Source: a virus. Taken from it: a DNA stretch of 32,437 nt. The notes below the pieces were generated by a model. The model ran no database searches, was not told where the DNA came from, and was given only the letters and a program-made list of their open reading frames with translations. Shown here one piece after another: positions 8,873-16,615 of the stretch. Position 1 is the stretch's first letter, and the number at the start of each line of letters is the position of its first letter. The stretch lies in IMG/VR virus record IMGVR_UViG_3300025645_000268, positions 1-32,437 of that record, one strand, 5' to 3'. The position numbers and the translations under genes are program-made.

Positions 8873-9059
8873 TGATTTCGTCCCTCATATATTTCAATCT
8901 ACGTAGTGAGGCTATCTCGCCTTGAATACGATATATGTTGTCTGTTAACTTCTCTTGCTCTAGTTGTTTGTGTGCAGCGTTTATCTTAGTGTCAAGGTAC
9001 TCTAGGTACGCATCCCATAGTTGCTTATCATTAACTAGCTTCTTTAGTGTGCCACTCAT
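8859..9059 (-). CDS. Small helical protein in the head gene cluster
   Basis: This protein has 66 residues and is predicted to be a helical hairpin. The sequence LWDAYLEYLDTKINAAHKQL is followed by a second heptad-like helix, GEIASLRRLKYMRDEING. It overlaps the gene before it by 4 bp (ATGA/TAATG type) and the gene after it by 14 bp, so it is translated with them. Similar short coiled-coil proteins are found next to phage portal genes, where some act as assembly factors. I cannot assign a family name. Confidence 0.55.
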   Translation of the reverse strand: MSGTLKKLVNDKQLWDAYLEYLDTKINAAHKQLEQEKLTDNIYRIQGEIASLRRLKYMRDEINGSQ

Positions 9060-10507
9060 TTAGTTCGCCTCTGTACTAAACCACCTGTGTTAAAGCGTAG
9101 TTTTTCTTTAGTGGGGTCTAGCTTTAAGTCTTTAATGTTTATAGTCTTTGCATTAAACTTTTCAGTTAGTTTTTTTCCATTACGGTAAACGTCATATTCT
9201 AGTTGTTTAGTACCCAGCTTAATTTGACTACCTAGCTCCGCTTTTAATTGCTTGACGGCTTTGTCGTATGCAACAACATATGTATTATGAAAGCCCGAAC
9301 CTTTAGAAATAGCTTTATTGTATTCCGTAGAGCCTAAAGAGAAACGTCTGGCTGCTAGCTTCTTTATTGGAGGTAATACAATTTCATCAACTCCTTTAGC
9401 TTTAGCATCAGCAATGATAGACTGTAGTAGTACTCGTACAGAATCAGTCAGGCTCGTGAGAGGTGTATCTTTTTTACTTACAGTAGATCTAGCTTTGTAT
9501 ACAACATCGTTTGCTTCATCTGTGATTAGACCTAATATATTATCCTTACCAGACCAATCATATACGTTAAGCTTTTTAATAGCCATTGCATCGAAGTAAA
9601 TCTTTAAAGCACGAGGGTTTGCGCGTCTATCCTCTGCAATATTATCTAAGCCTGCCTTTTTAAACACTTCTACCATAGCGTCATCCGCTTCGCTGGCACT
9701 AAGCTTTTTATCTGTACGTATAGGTAAGTACCTATTAAATACGAAATCTTCAAAGTCTTCAAAGAAGTCACCAGGCATATCAAACTCTGGCTTAAATGCT
9801 ATATCTTCCATAGCCGACTTAAACTCTTCTCTATACTCATCCTTTGCGGCTTGAATTATTTTAGCTGGGTTATCCGACATATTCTGTATTGCGTCAGACT
9901 GTAGTTCTTCAATAAGAAGGTAATCCGCATCTTCATCAAAACGAGGAGAGTAAACCCCAGATGCGTCTGGTGCGCCACGCTCTTGGCGAAGGCTGTACCT
10001 AGTGTGGGCTAAGTTAGAAGGCCCATAATGCGTCATCAGACCCAATTCTTTATTAGTAATATCTACACCTAGCTCTTCATAGCCAACCTGTGTATCTACT
10101 AAATCATTCTGCCTTTGTGTGTCTCTATACTTAGGAATCTTACGAAGTACACCTATTTCCAATGGCTCAATTGTAGACTCGTCAAGCGCTTGTTCTGAAG
10201 TATAACGTGCCTCAGGGTCTAACTTGAAATCACGGAAATCCAACTCACCCTTAGAAACCTTGGGCGCTCTCTTACGAACGAAGGCTTCAATGTTCTCCCC
10301 CTTAGTACCCTTTGTCTCACTAATAGGCGCATTCTCAATGGCACCCTCAAGTGGGCTGTAGAACCTAGCTACAGTAGGACTATCAGGATCAGCTACGTCA
10401 GTCATAACCTCATCAGTCTGCTTGAACATAGGATTAAACTTAGGGTTATCCGTAATGCCCAGCGCAGAGCTAAGCTCTTTAGCTATCAGTCTAGAAATAC
10501 CACTCAT
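9056..10507 (-). CDS. Polyvalent-protein-like virion protein (LPD-type module)
   Basis: This 483-residue protein follows the portal gene directly, its ATG overlapping the portal stop. Residues 49-60 (FYSPLEGAIENA), the KGTKGENIEAFVRK segment near 66-79, AHTRYSLR at 167-174 and LIEELQSD at 198-205 match, in order, the marks of a domain in large phage polyvalent proteins. Those usually read F(Y/F)SxLExAV, KGTxxxW, HxR(F/Y), and (V/I)EExQSD. A later stretch (IIADAKAKGVDEIVLPP) matches the helix-strand that follows in those proteins. Such proteins are thought to travel with the DNA. Here the module stands alone instead of inside a protein of thousands of residues. The role is inferred; no catalytic residues are known to me. 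Confidence 0.55.
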   Translation of the reverse strand: MSGISRLIAKELSSALGITDNPKFNPMFKQTDEVMTDVADPDSPTVARFYSPLEGAIENAPISETKGTKGENIEAFVRKRAPKVSKGELDFRDFKLDPEARYTSEQALDESTIEPLEIGVLRKIPKYRDTQRQNDLVDTQVGYEELGVDITNKELGLMTHYGPSNLAHTRYSLRQERGAPDASGVYSPRFDEDADYLLIEELQSDAIQNMSDNPAKIIQAAKDEYREEFKSAMEDIAFKPEFDMPGDFFEDFEDFVFNRYLPIRTDKKLSASEADDAMVEVFKKAGLDNIAEDRRANPRALKIYFDAMAIKKLNVYDWSGKDNILGLITDEANDVVYKARSTVSKKDTPLTSLTDSVRVLLQSIIADAKAKGVDEIVLPPIKKLAARRFSLGSTEYNKAISKGSGFHNTYVVAYDKAVKQLKAELGSQIKLGTKQLEYDVYRNGKKLTEKFNAKTINIKDLKLDPTKEKLRFNTGGLVQRRTK

Positions 10508-12627
10508 TAGGCTACATTCCCGCTAAAGCCTTGCTCACCGGGTTGAGGCGCTGTGCCTGTTCCCATCTGTGCGCCACCAGAACCAGTAGTGTCCTCTACG
10601 TTAGCCCCTGCTGGAGCTTGACCTTCTGGGCCTTGCGCTGGGCCTTCCTGTGGGGGCTGCGGGTTCTGCTCTTGGAACTTCTTGAGTAACTCAGCTTGAA
10701 TGGCTGCGTCCTGCATGGAGTTAGTAACTTTGTCTGGGTCAAGGTCCATAGACTTAGCAATCTCACGAATGACGTAATCCATCTTAGCAAAGGGTGCAAG
10801 CATTGGGTTGGACGCTACCTGTAGGAACTGCATAAGGCGCTGGGACCGAACCTCGTTAGACATCAAGCTCTCAGTACCAGACGCTTTAACTTCCAAGTCA
10901 CCCTTGATTGTTTCATCATAGTCAAACTGCATGTTGAACGAGAAGAAAGCTTTACCTAGAGGGCCAAGCAGGTAGTCATCTACGTTCTTAACTACACTAC
11001 GAATAGACCCGTTAGCTGCAGACATAAGCATAGAGATGCCTGAAGCTGTACGACCTACACCGCTTACACCTGTCTGACCATGTGCAAAGCTAGGGAAGCC
11101 TGTGCTTTCATCTGCCAATACTCGTGCCTTATCAAATAGTTGCATGTTCTCTTGTGCTACGTTAGGGAACTTGGTGCCGAAGATAGCCTGACCCGGTGCG
11201 CCCCCTTGACGTCGAAAGATCTTGCCTGGGTACACTGACATGTCTTGACCCGGAACTAGGTTAGCCTCATCTACTTCCAGAATAAGGTTACCAGAAAGTG
11301 CAGCATTGTCAATAGCCATACGCATAAAGCCATTCATCAACGTCTGCGTATCATCCATGTTCTCTGCAATACCTACGCCAAAGAAGCTGTAAGGGTTATG
11401 CTCGTAAGGGGTTGCGTAGTAAGGGATATGTGCAGGCTTGAATGGGTTCAGTACCATACGCAGTACTTCACCATTACACACCCAGATATTACAGCTTAGT
11501 TCGTTTAGATCACGGAAGTCCTTAGGTATCTTAACTCCGTTCTCTTCTAGGATATCTGTGTCAACAAAACCCCAGAACTCCATGACTTCCCACCGCTCAG
11601 AACCAGCATGGACGCTATCATCTTCCATATTCATTTCCCAGTGTTTACGCACGTAGTCTGGGCTTTGAGCAATAGCGTTCTCAATAGATTCATCACGGAA
11701 GTAAGGACGGCCCTTCAATGCACGCAGTTGATTGCGCGACATCTTGTGACGCTCAACTACATACTCTGCATCATCCATTGACGTAGCCTCTGGGTCAGGG
11801 TAGAAGTTCCACACAGATACGTGATTACACTCAGGTACAGTTTTAACTAGGGGGGAGTACTCACCGTTGTCATCCCAGTTAGGGTACTCTTTATCTACAG
11901 CGAATGGGCCTTTCATTACGCCCGTGCCAAGAAGTGCCATCTCAAACGCCATAGAGCGAAGGTGCTTAGAGGCCCCGCTCTCGTTAAGCTGGTCGTGAAT
12001 CTTCTTTTCCATCTTCTTAGCGGCTACCATAGCAGGGTGGAAAGACACCGTAGTAGGCGTAGTACCATTACCCTCAATGATTTTATCGCTGACAGGGCCA
12101 AGCTTCGTCTTAAGCCCTGCAAGGCGCTCCTGGAGGTCGATGATAGTCTCGCCTGGGCGTAGCTTACCATCGTCACCTATCAGGGCTGTAGGGGCCGCTT
12201 TAGACTCTGTGATAGCCTTTCCGTCGTCGCCCATACTGGCGGCATTCGGGTCAACATTAATATGCACTGCCTCTGCCACACCATCAGGAAGTACAGTAGG
12301 GTCTACAGCAAGAGGGAACTTATTGTTACCGAACAATACATCGACAATTTGTCCATATGCAGCTAGCGTCTTAGTCTTGGTAACTTTAACGAAGATGCGA
12401 GACTTCTCTGTATCAGTAAACTGTACGTCTGTACCGTATAGACCACGATAGTTACGGTAAGCTCGAAGCCACCGTTCTTCATCAACTCGTCGGGCGTCTT
12501 CGGCACGGCCAAAGCGATCCTTAACAAAACTTACTACGCTGTTAACAGACTTAAATAGTGTATCGCTGCCATCTTCGGCTGCTACTACCTCATCTGTGTC
12601 GAAGTTTACGTCGTCAATGTCTGCCAT
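10507..12627 (-). CDS. Portal protein
   Basis: This 706-residue protein is located right after TerL, with a 3-bp gap. The N-terminal helices (EERWLRAYRNYRGLYGTDVQ) and the central segments (WNFYPDPEATSMDDAEYVVE, PYYATPYEHNPYSFFGVGIA) match P22/T7-like portals. So does the region near residue 440-460 (DDTQTLMNGFMRMAIDNAAL) and the following NAALSGN...ILEVDEA part. The C-terminal 70 residues are disordered and rich in Pro, Gly and Gln, as is common for portals ending in a flexible tail. The dodecameric ring sits at one capsid vertex, docks the terminase and passes DNA. Length and composition support a podovirus-like portal. Confidence 0.88.
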   Translation of the reverse strand: MADIDDVNFDTDEVVAAEDGSDTLFKSVNSVVSFVKDRFGRAEDARRVDEERWLRAYRNYRGLYGTDVQFTDTEKSRIFVKVTKTKTLAAYGQIVDVLFGNNKFPLAVDPTVLPDGVAEAVHINVDPNAASMGDDGKAITESKAAPTALIGDDGKLRPGETIIDLQERLAGLKTKLGPVSDKIIEGNGTTPTTVSFHPAMVAAKKMEKKIHDQLNESGASKHLRSMAFEMALLGTGVMKGPFAVDKEYPNWDDNGEYSPLVKTVPECNHVSVWNFYPDPEATSMDDAEYVVERHKMSRNQLRALKGRPYFRDESIENAIAQSPDYVRKHWEMNMEDDSVHAGSERWEVMEFWGFVDTDILEENGVKIPKDFRDLNELSCNIWVCNGEVLRMVLNPFKPAHIPYYATPYEHNPYSFFGVGIAENMDDTQTLMNGFMRMAIDNAALSGNLILEVDEANLVPGQDMSVYPGKIFRRQGGAPGQAIFGTKFPNVAQENMQLFDKARVLADESTGFPSFAHGQTGVSGVGRTASGISMLMSAANGSIRSVVKNVDDYLLGPLGKAFFSFNMQFDYDETIKGDLEVKASGTESLMSNEVRSQRLMQFLQVASNPMLAPFAKMDYVIREIAKSMDLDPDKVTNSMQDAAIQAELLKKFQEQNPQPPQEGPAQGPEGQAPAGANVEDTTGSGGAQMGTGTAPQPGEQGFSGNVA

Positions 12628-12630
12628 ATT

Positions 12631-14211
12631 TTAATACCCGAATGTTGAGTCTGAAGCTTGAAACCCAGAACGTTGATCTTTAGATGGATTGTAATCCCAT
12701 AGAGAACTACGTGGTCTTGTCATTATACCGTAACGTAAGGCGTCATACAAGTGGTCTTCTGCGTTTGTGTCTACGTCTTCTGGGTTTCTTTTATCCAGAG
12801 GGATCGACGGTAATTGTGCTATTGTGTTAGTACACGTAGAAAAGAATATCAATCTAGGTTCTTCTGTATGCTCATCTACCTGCAATCTGCGGTGTAGTTC
12901 GTTCTTACCCGATATACGTGAGCCTTTTGATCTATCAGAGGGTCGCCAGCGACAACCCTTCATATTCATCTGCTCAGCTAGTGAAGGGCCAGTGTCACCT
13001 CTGTTGTGCCAAAGAGAGGAGTCAAGTACTCCGTAGCGTATAGTGCCATCCCTAGCTTCCGCATCTAGTATCATATCAGCTAGGTCTGTAGCTGTAACCT
13101 TAGAGCAGTACAATTCTCTATAGACTACGAGTTGCTCTGAAGGTGTTACCGCTAGCCAGACAACTCCTGTGAACGAGCCGTAGCCGTAGTCACACGCCCT
13201 GAACTTAGTCCACGAGTCTGGTATATCAAAAGGTTCAACAACGTGTTTGCTCCTGTCAAACTCTGGGAAAGCTGCGCCTTCATTAACATCCCAGTTCCCC
13301 TCAAGGAGTTGCTTCCGTTGATGCTCAGGCAGGGACAGAAGCATTGCTTCGTAGTCACCGCTCTCAGCTAGGTGAGGGTTGTCAAACAAACTAGCAGGTA
13401 TAAACCTACGCTTAAATAAAGGTTCACCCTCTCTACTGTGTCCCTTTGGGTAAGATAGAGTTTCACCTGTCTCAATGTCTGTAGCCCAGAAGGGTGTATT
13501 AGACGGAGAAGGATCAATGAACATTTTCTTAACCCAAGAGTGTCCAGGACCGCCGGGGTTTGTAGTAGCTCTCATGTAGAGTCCTAACTCCTTAGAACTA
13601 CTACGTAATCGTGAGCGCATATAGTTCCACCCATAGGGGGACTGCCATTGTGTAAGCTCGTCGAAGGCTACATAGTTAAACGCCTGTCCTTGATAGCGCA
13701 TAACGTCTGTGTCTTTGTCGAGGTAGGACATCCAAAGACGTCCCCCTCTAGGTGTGGTCCACTGAGATTTGCGTTCTGACCACTTTATACCTGGTATCGC
13801 TTTAGGGTACAGATCTTGACTCTTCTGTATGAGTTCCCTAAGTTCTTCTGTAGTGTGACGTACAAGTAGGCCACTAAAGTCTGGGTTGTTTAGATCCCGT
13901 AAAGGATCAGCCAGCGTGGCATAACTCTTACCTCCACCAGCAGCACCGCCGTATAGTACTTCACGCTCTGAAGAAGCTAGGTATTGTGTCTGGGGGCCGG
14001 GGTTAGGCTGAAAGACCACGTCTCGTGCGGCTATGGGGTCAAACTCTGGTGGTTTAACTTGGGCGGGTACTGTCGTCTTCTTCGTCTGACTCGTAGGTGT
14101 AGTACCCAAGTCTTTCTTTTTCGAGGATCTCGTACTGCCTGAGCGCTTTTTCGAGCCGCTTGGCGAGGTTGCGTTTAATTGCAGCAAGCGACTTACGTTT
14201 TCTTTCGACAT
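12631..14211 (-). CDS. terL: Terminase large subunit
   Basis: This 526-residue DNA-packaging motor has a Walker A at residues 88-96 (GGAAGGGKS), a Walker B at 180-186 (YVAFDEL) and a coupling motif at 215-226 (ATTNPGGPGHSW). The C-terminal RNase H-like nuclease shows its acidic residues at D341 (ACDYGYG), D397 (GVLDSS) and D486/D490 (EDHLYDAL). It binds the portal and cuts and pumps DNA into the head. The start is less sure. The ATG at 14211 lies inside the preceding gene and has only a weak ribosome site. The first 70 residues are Ser/Lys/Thr-rich and would be encoded in a second frame of that gene for 158 bp. No other ATG exists before Walker A. Confidence 0.92.
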   Translation of the reverse strand: MSKENVSRLLQLNATSPSGSKKRSGSTRSSKKKDLGTTPTSQTKKTTVPAQVKPPEFDPIAARDVVFQPNPGPQTQYLASSEREVLYGGAAGGGKSYATLADPLRDLNNPDFSGLLVRHTTEELRELIQKSQDLYPKAIPGIKWSERKSQWTTPRGGRLWMSYLDKDTDVMRYQGQAFNYVAFDELTQWQSPYGWNYMRSRLRSSSKELGLYMRATTNPGGPGHSWVKKMFIDPSPSNTPFWATDIETGETLSYPKGHSREGEPLFKRRFIPASLFDNPHLAESGDYEAMLLSLPEHQRKQLLEGNWDVNEGAAFPEFDRSKHVVEPFDIPDSWTKFRACDYGYGSFTGVVWLAVTPSEQLVVYRELYCSKVTATDLADMILDAEARDGTIRYGVLDSSLWHNRGDTGPSLAEQMNMKGCRWRPSDRSKGSRISGKNELHRRLQVDEHTEEPRLIFFSTCTNTIAQLPSIPLDKRNPEDVDTNAEDHLYDALRYGIMTRPRSSLWDYNPSKDQRSGFQASDSTFGY

Positions 14212-14506
14212 CTATACGCTTTTTCAACCCCATGTGTGATATGTATCTACCTGACTGCGTAGAGAGCCAAGCACTAACCTCCCTATAACTATACTGCTTT
14301 AGATGCTTCTTTGCAAGCACTAAAAGCTCTAACTCTTTAGATATAGGTTTAAGCCAGTCGTCATCCTCTGGGTCTATCTCGTAACCAAAAGGAACTTGAT
14401 GCGATACTCGTGGGATTCTCTCCCATCTTTTTACTTTAAAGTCAGGCTTAGGCAACATCCAGTAGCCTATACTCTCACGCTCTTTAGCTTTAGTTATCCG
14501 TATCAT
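14054..14506 (-). CDS. HTH-like protein preceding TerL
   Basis: This 150-residue protein has a middle part (PFGYEIDPEDDDWLKPISKE, then LKQYSYREVSAWLSTQSGRY and ISHMGLKKRIDVERKRK). This resembles the recombinase/resolvase-type helix-turn-helix in which YSYREVAxWL is the first helix and the HMGLKKRI helix is the recognition helix. I know similar proteins directly before terL in marine phages. A long basic coiled segment (RKRKSLAAIKRNLAKRLEKA) follows. It overlaps TerS by 17 bp and TerL by 158 bp. It might act as an accessory packaging protein or DNA-site recogniser; this is inference. Confidence 0.6.
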   Translation of the reverse strand: MIRITKAKERESIGYWMLPKPDFKVKRWERIPRVSHQVPFGYEIDPEDDDWLKPISKELELLVLAKKHLKQYSYREVSAWLSTQSGRYISHMGLKKRIDVERKRKSLAAIKRNLAKRLEKALRQYEILEKERLGYYTYESDEEDDSTRPS

Positions 14507-14864
14507 TTTGCTCTTTAGGAGGTAGAATAAACAAGCCGCCTGAGGCTTGCACTTCTACTCGCTCTGTCTTTACAATACCTGCACGATCCAGAACCTCTTT
14601 GGCTGCTTGCATCTTTTCTTTTACACCCAACTCTGTAGGGTCCATAAGTGCCTGACCAAAGGCTACAGCTGCACGTGGGCCAATGCGGGCCATGTACGTC
14701 TTAGTACCCTCAAAGATCTCGTCCTTAAGGGAATCAATGATAAGCCTTGTAGGCGTGTTATCGCTGTAACCAGAAAGCTTCTTAGCTTTGACTACATCAC
14801 CGCCAGCCTCATCAAAGAGTACCTCCAAGAACTTTTGTTGATTCTCTGTTAATTGTCGTGCCAT
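14490..14864 (-). CDS. terS: Terminase small subunit
   Basis: This 124-residue protein begins with MARQLTENQQKFLEVLFDEA and continues GGDVVKAKKLSGYSDNT, a helix-turn-helix layout typical of small terminase subunits that bind the packaging site. The middle (EKMQAAKEVLDRAGIVKTER) and the end (ASGGLFILPPKEQND) match the C-terminal part of marine-phage TerS proteins, which closes with GLFILPPK. It would form a ring that recognises phage DNA and hands it to TerL. Its stop overlaps the next gene by 17 bp. The assignment is by motif and neighbourhood. Confidence 0.75.
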   Translation of the reverse strand: MARQLTENQQKFLEVLFDEAGGDVVKAKKLSGYSDNTPTRLIIDSLKDEIFEGTKTYMARIGPRAAVAFGQALMDPTELGVKEKMQAAKEVLDRAGIVKTERVEVQASGGLFILPPKEQNDTDN

Positions 14865-14897
14865 GTTGTTTCCCTTAGTTACTGCTTTTTCTTAGGC

Positions 14898-15374
14898 TTA
14901 CCATTTATTTTGTTTCTTCCCAAGGAAATAAAACCCCACGCCAAGCAAACCAACTCCTGATAAAAGAACCAAGATACCCACAGTCCACTCAATAATCGCC
15001 TGCTTAATCTCCGCTTTACGATACAGAGTTTTCTGACGGTCCTTGCGCACTTGGCCTTCGATGCGAAGAAGCTCTTCCCACGCCGAATGGCCGTAGCCGA
15101 ACTGAATATATTGTTTAATCTCTGCACGTAAAGCCTCCGCTTGCTTCTTCTTGGCGAAGATGTCCATTGCGCTAGGCCCATTACCGCCAAACAAAACAGC
15201 ATACCAAGGAGGGTTTTCAGAAGTCTTGTGCGCCCAGTCTAAATCAGACACAGCACCAGCGAACTTTGCTAGATCGTTAGATATACCGCCAATATCTTTA
15301 CCAAGCTGGATGCCCCTCTTGATTGCCGATACTGCGGTCTGAGCGACAGCAAAAGCTGTAACAGGATCAATCAT
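14898..15374 (-). CDS. Membrane-anchored protein with C-terminal TM helix
   Basis: This 158-residue protein begins MIDPVTAFAVAQTAVSAIKR, followed by GIQLGKDIGGISNDLAKFAG, a form I recognise from marine myo- and podoviruses where it has no known function. A helical, charged middle (KKKQAEALRAEIKQYIQF, LRIEGQVRKDRQKTLYRK) leads to one strong transmembrane segment near the C-terminus (WTVGILVLLSGVGLLGVGFY) and a short basic tail. Its ATG overlaps the stop of the Cys-rich peptide gene (ATGA). The layout, soluble coil then C-terminal anchor, could suit a lysis accessory or an ejection protein; neither is demonstrated. Confidence 0.55.
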   Translation of the reverse strand: MIDPVTAFAVAQTAVSAIKRGIQLGKDIGGISNDLAKFAGAVSDLDWAHKTSENPPWYAVLFGGNGPSAMDIFAKKKQAEALRAEIKQYIQFGYGHSAWEELLRIEGQVRKDRQKTLYRKAEIKQAIIEWTVGILVLLSGVGLLGVGFYFLGKKQNKW

Positions 15375-15544
15375 TTGAACTTAACCTCTATAGGACAGAC
15401 AGAGTCATAACTTATTCTGTATACTCTATCGTACCATCCCCCATTCTTAGGTAAGCTGCAGTCATAGTAACAGTACTTAAATAACCTGCTACCGCCCTCA
15501 GTCCATGCGTGATTGAGTGCGGTAAAGGCTAGTATACAAAACAA
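15371..15544 (-). CDS. Small exported Cys-rich peptide, non-ATG start
   Basis: This frame is open and ends at 15371 with its TGA inside the next gene's ATG (ATGA). No ATG is in frame after the nearest upstream stop. The best start is TTG at 15544, just behind the DUF1127 stop; ATA at 15562 is an alternative. From TTG it gives 57 residues: a short hydrophobic leader (LFCILAFTALNHAW) and then FKYCYYDCSLPKNGG and VCPIEVKFK. The YCYYDC...CP pattern is one I recognise from small proteins of marine phages. Three Cys and a leader suggest export to the periplasm. Start and function are uncertain. Confidence 0.45.
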   Translation of the reverse strand: MFCILAFTALNHAWTEGGSRLFKYCYYDCSLPKNGGWYDRVYRISYDSVCPIEVKFK

Positions 15545-15546
15545 AG

Positions 15547-15717
15547 CTACTTGAAACCATATGCTATGACATTGCGTATTTCCCCACGACCAATGCCAAT
15601 ATCATGTAACTCTTTGTCTGTCATGCTTTTTAGAATCCAGTAGTCAGCACGAGCTTGTTGTGCCTTTTGTATACCTGCCAAGAAGTCTGTGAATGCTTTA
15701 ATAATAAGTGCGAACAT
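15547..15717 (-). CDS. DUF1127-type small protein
   Basis: The frame from ATG 15717 to TAG 15547 encodes 56 residues. An N-terminal helix (MFALIIKAFTDFLAGIQKAQ) is followed by ARADYWILKSMTDKELHDIG and IGRGEIRNVI. That second half is the DUF1127/YjiS signature (LxxMxDxxLxDIGIxRxEI), a family common in alphaproteobacteria, where some members bind RNA or affect sugar and phosphate metabolism. An AGGAAA ribosome site and the CCCAGC hairpin lie directly upstream. It is probably host-derived and could alter host RNA or metabolic control late in infection; this is inference. Confidence 0.7.
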   Translation of the reverse strand: MFALIIKAFTDFLAGIQKAQQARADYWILKSMTDKELHDIGIGRGEIRNVIAYGFK

Positions 15718-15736
15718 TGTAGTTTCCTATGTTAAG

Positions 15737-15754
15737 CCCAGCGCCATTGCTGGG
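15737..15754 (-). promoter_or_regulatory. CCCAGC hairpin leader before the DUF1127 gene (copy 2)
   Basis: The sequence CCCAGC-GCCATT-GCTGGG gives a 6-bp stem and 6-nt loop, 20 bp before the DUF1127 start. Minus-strand reading: CCCAGCAATGGCGCTGGG, then CTTAACATAGGAAA. It nearly repeats the leader at 7488-7503, including the ACATA(A/G)GAAA tail. The strand of action is inferred from the shared downstream part. Confidence 0.4.
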
Positions 15755-15821
15755 ACACACATAGTTATACTCTTTTTATTACTACTTACCTCTACTAATT
15801 TTGCATACCCGCTACCCTACG

Positions 15822-16190
15822 CTAGCCAACAGGTACAAACGTCTCTTCTACTGTAGCCATAACGTCTACATGAGGGTCATTACTGCCTGAAGGTGTGAAT
15901 TTAATAGTATCACCAGGCTCAAGTACTATGTATGCGCCTGACCACTGAATGAACTCTGTAGAGCTAATGTTCCTACCGCCCAAGATATGAAAATGCGATC
16001 CATCTGCACGGTCCCACTCAACAGCAATATCTGTGGATGCAGCCCCTGTGTTAGTGATATACAAGAGATTCATGTGCGCCCGACAGTTATTGGGACACAC
16101 ATAAAGTGCCTCTTCTTGATCCCGCACTAATCCTGTAGCATTAACAGTGCGAGGGCGTACACTCTTATTACTGTTAATAAATGTAGACAT
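15822..16190 (-). CDS. Beta-rich virion-associated protein
   Basis: This 122-residue protein consists of beta strands with a CPNNCRAHMNLLYITNTG motif near residue 32. It also has IAVEWDRADGSHFHILGG and VLEPGDTIKFTPSGSNDP. Similar proteins with a C-x-x-N-C pair and YITN occur in marine phage structural gene sets, often as small head or tail decorations. Its ATG overlaps the stop of the 83-residue gene. About 105 bp separate its stop from the DUF1127 start, and that gap contains the CCCAGC hairpin. I assign it as structural on style only. Confidence 0.5.
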   Translation of the reverse strand: MSTFINSNKSVRPRTVNATGLVRDQEEALYVCPNNCRAHMNLLYITNTGAASTDIAVEWDRADGSHFHILGGRNISSTEFIQWSGAYIVLEPGDTIKFTPSGSNDPHVDVMATVEETFVPVG

Positions 16191-16441
16191 TACTCTTCTT
16201 CAGCCTTCTCTTCTGGGGCTTCAACTACAACAGCCTTAACCTTCTTAGGCTTTGGCTTAGGTGCAGGGGTAGCCTCAGCAACTCGACAGATGTCAGTCAC
16301 GTTAGGGTCTTTACTCTGTACGTTACCGTAGTTGTCTTCACCAGCAGACTGATTACCCATTTCATCCCAAACGTAACCATTAGCATCTACAGTATAACCT
16401 GCAGCCTCAAGCGCTTTCTTATACTTGTGGTAATACTTCAT
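16190..16441 (-). CDS. Small hypothetical protein with Pro/Lys/Glu tail
   Basis: This protein has 83 residues. The first half (KYKKALEAAGYTVDANGYVW, then DEMGNQSAGEDNYGNV) is compact and aromatic. The second half is disordered (ATPAPKPKPKKVKAVVVEAP) and ends in an acidic run. I recognise the first half from marine phage genomes but know no function. It is separated by 2 bp from the stop of the upstream 55-residue basic protein and overlaps the following gene, so it belongs to the same late transcript. Confidence 0.5.
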   Translation of the reverse strand: MKYYHKYKKALEAAGYTVDANGYVWDEMGNQSAGEDNYGNVQSKDPNVTDICRVAEATPAPKPKPKKVKAVVVEAPEEKAEEE

Positions 16442-16443
16442 TG

Positions 16444-16611
16444 TTACTTAGCTTTCTTAACAGGCCGTGCAGCAGGATTTGATGCACCACAGGAAGCCAT
16501 GCCACCCTTAGCGTAACCCATCTTCTTAGTCATACCACCGCCCATGTAGCCCATCTTCTTAGCTACTTCAGGGGCTTCTTTCTTCAAAGCCTTCATGCCT
16601 TTGTTCATCAT
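16444..16611 (-). CDS. 55-aa Lys/Met/Gly-rich basic peptide
   Basis: The frame runs from ATG 16611 (a double ATG) to TAA 16444. Its sequence is MMNKGMKALKKEAPEVAKKM, then two copies of a KKMGY(M/A)xGGM element and a Pro/Ala/Lys tail with one Cys (GMASCGASNPAARPVKKAK). It lies 4 bp after the stop of the Cys-rich 104-residue gene. The very basic composition fits nucleic-acid or membrane binding. Proteins with KKMGYxxGGM repeats are frequent in marine phages and have no known role. Confidence 0.55.
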   Translation of the reverse strand: MMNKGMKALKKEAPEVAKKMGYMGGGMTKKMGYAKGGMASCGASNPAARPVKKAK

Positions 16612-16615
16612 AGTC

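Noticed and set aside
12077-12451. 124-codon plus-strand frame inside the portal gene
   Set aside because: Antisense of a well-supported portal; no plausible start signal or family.
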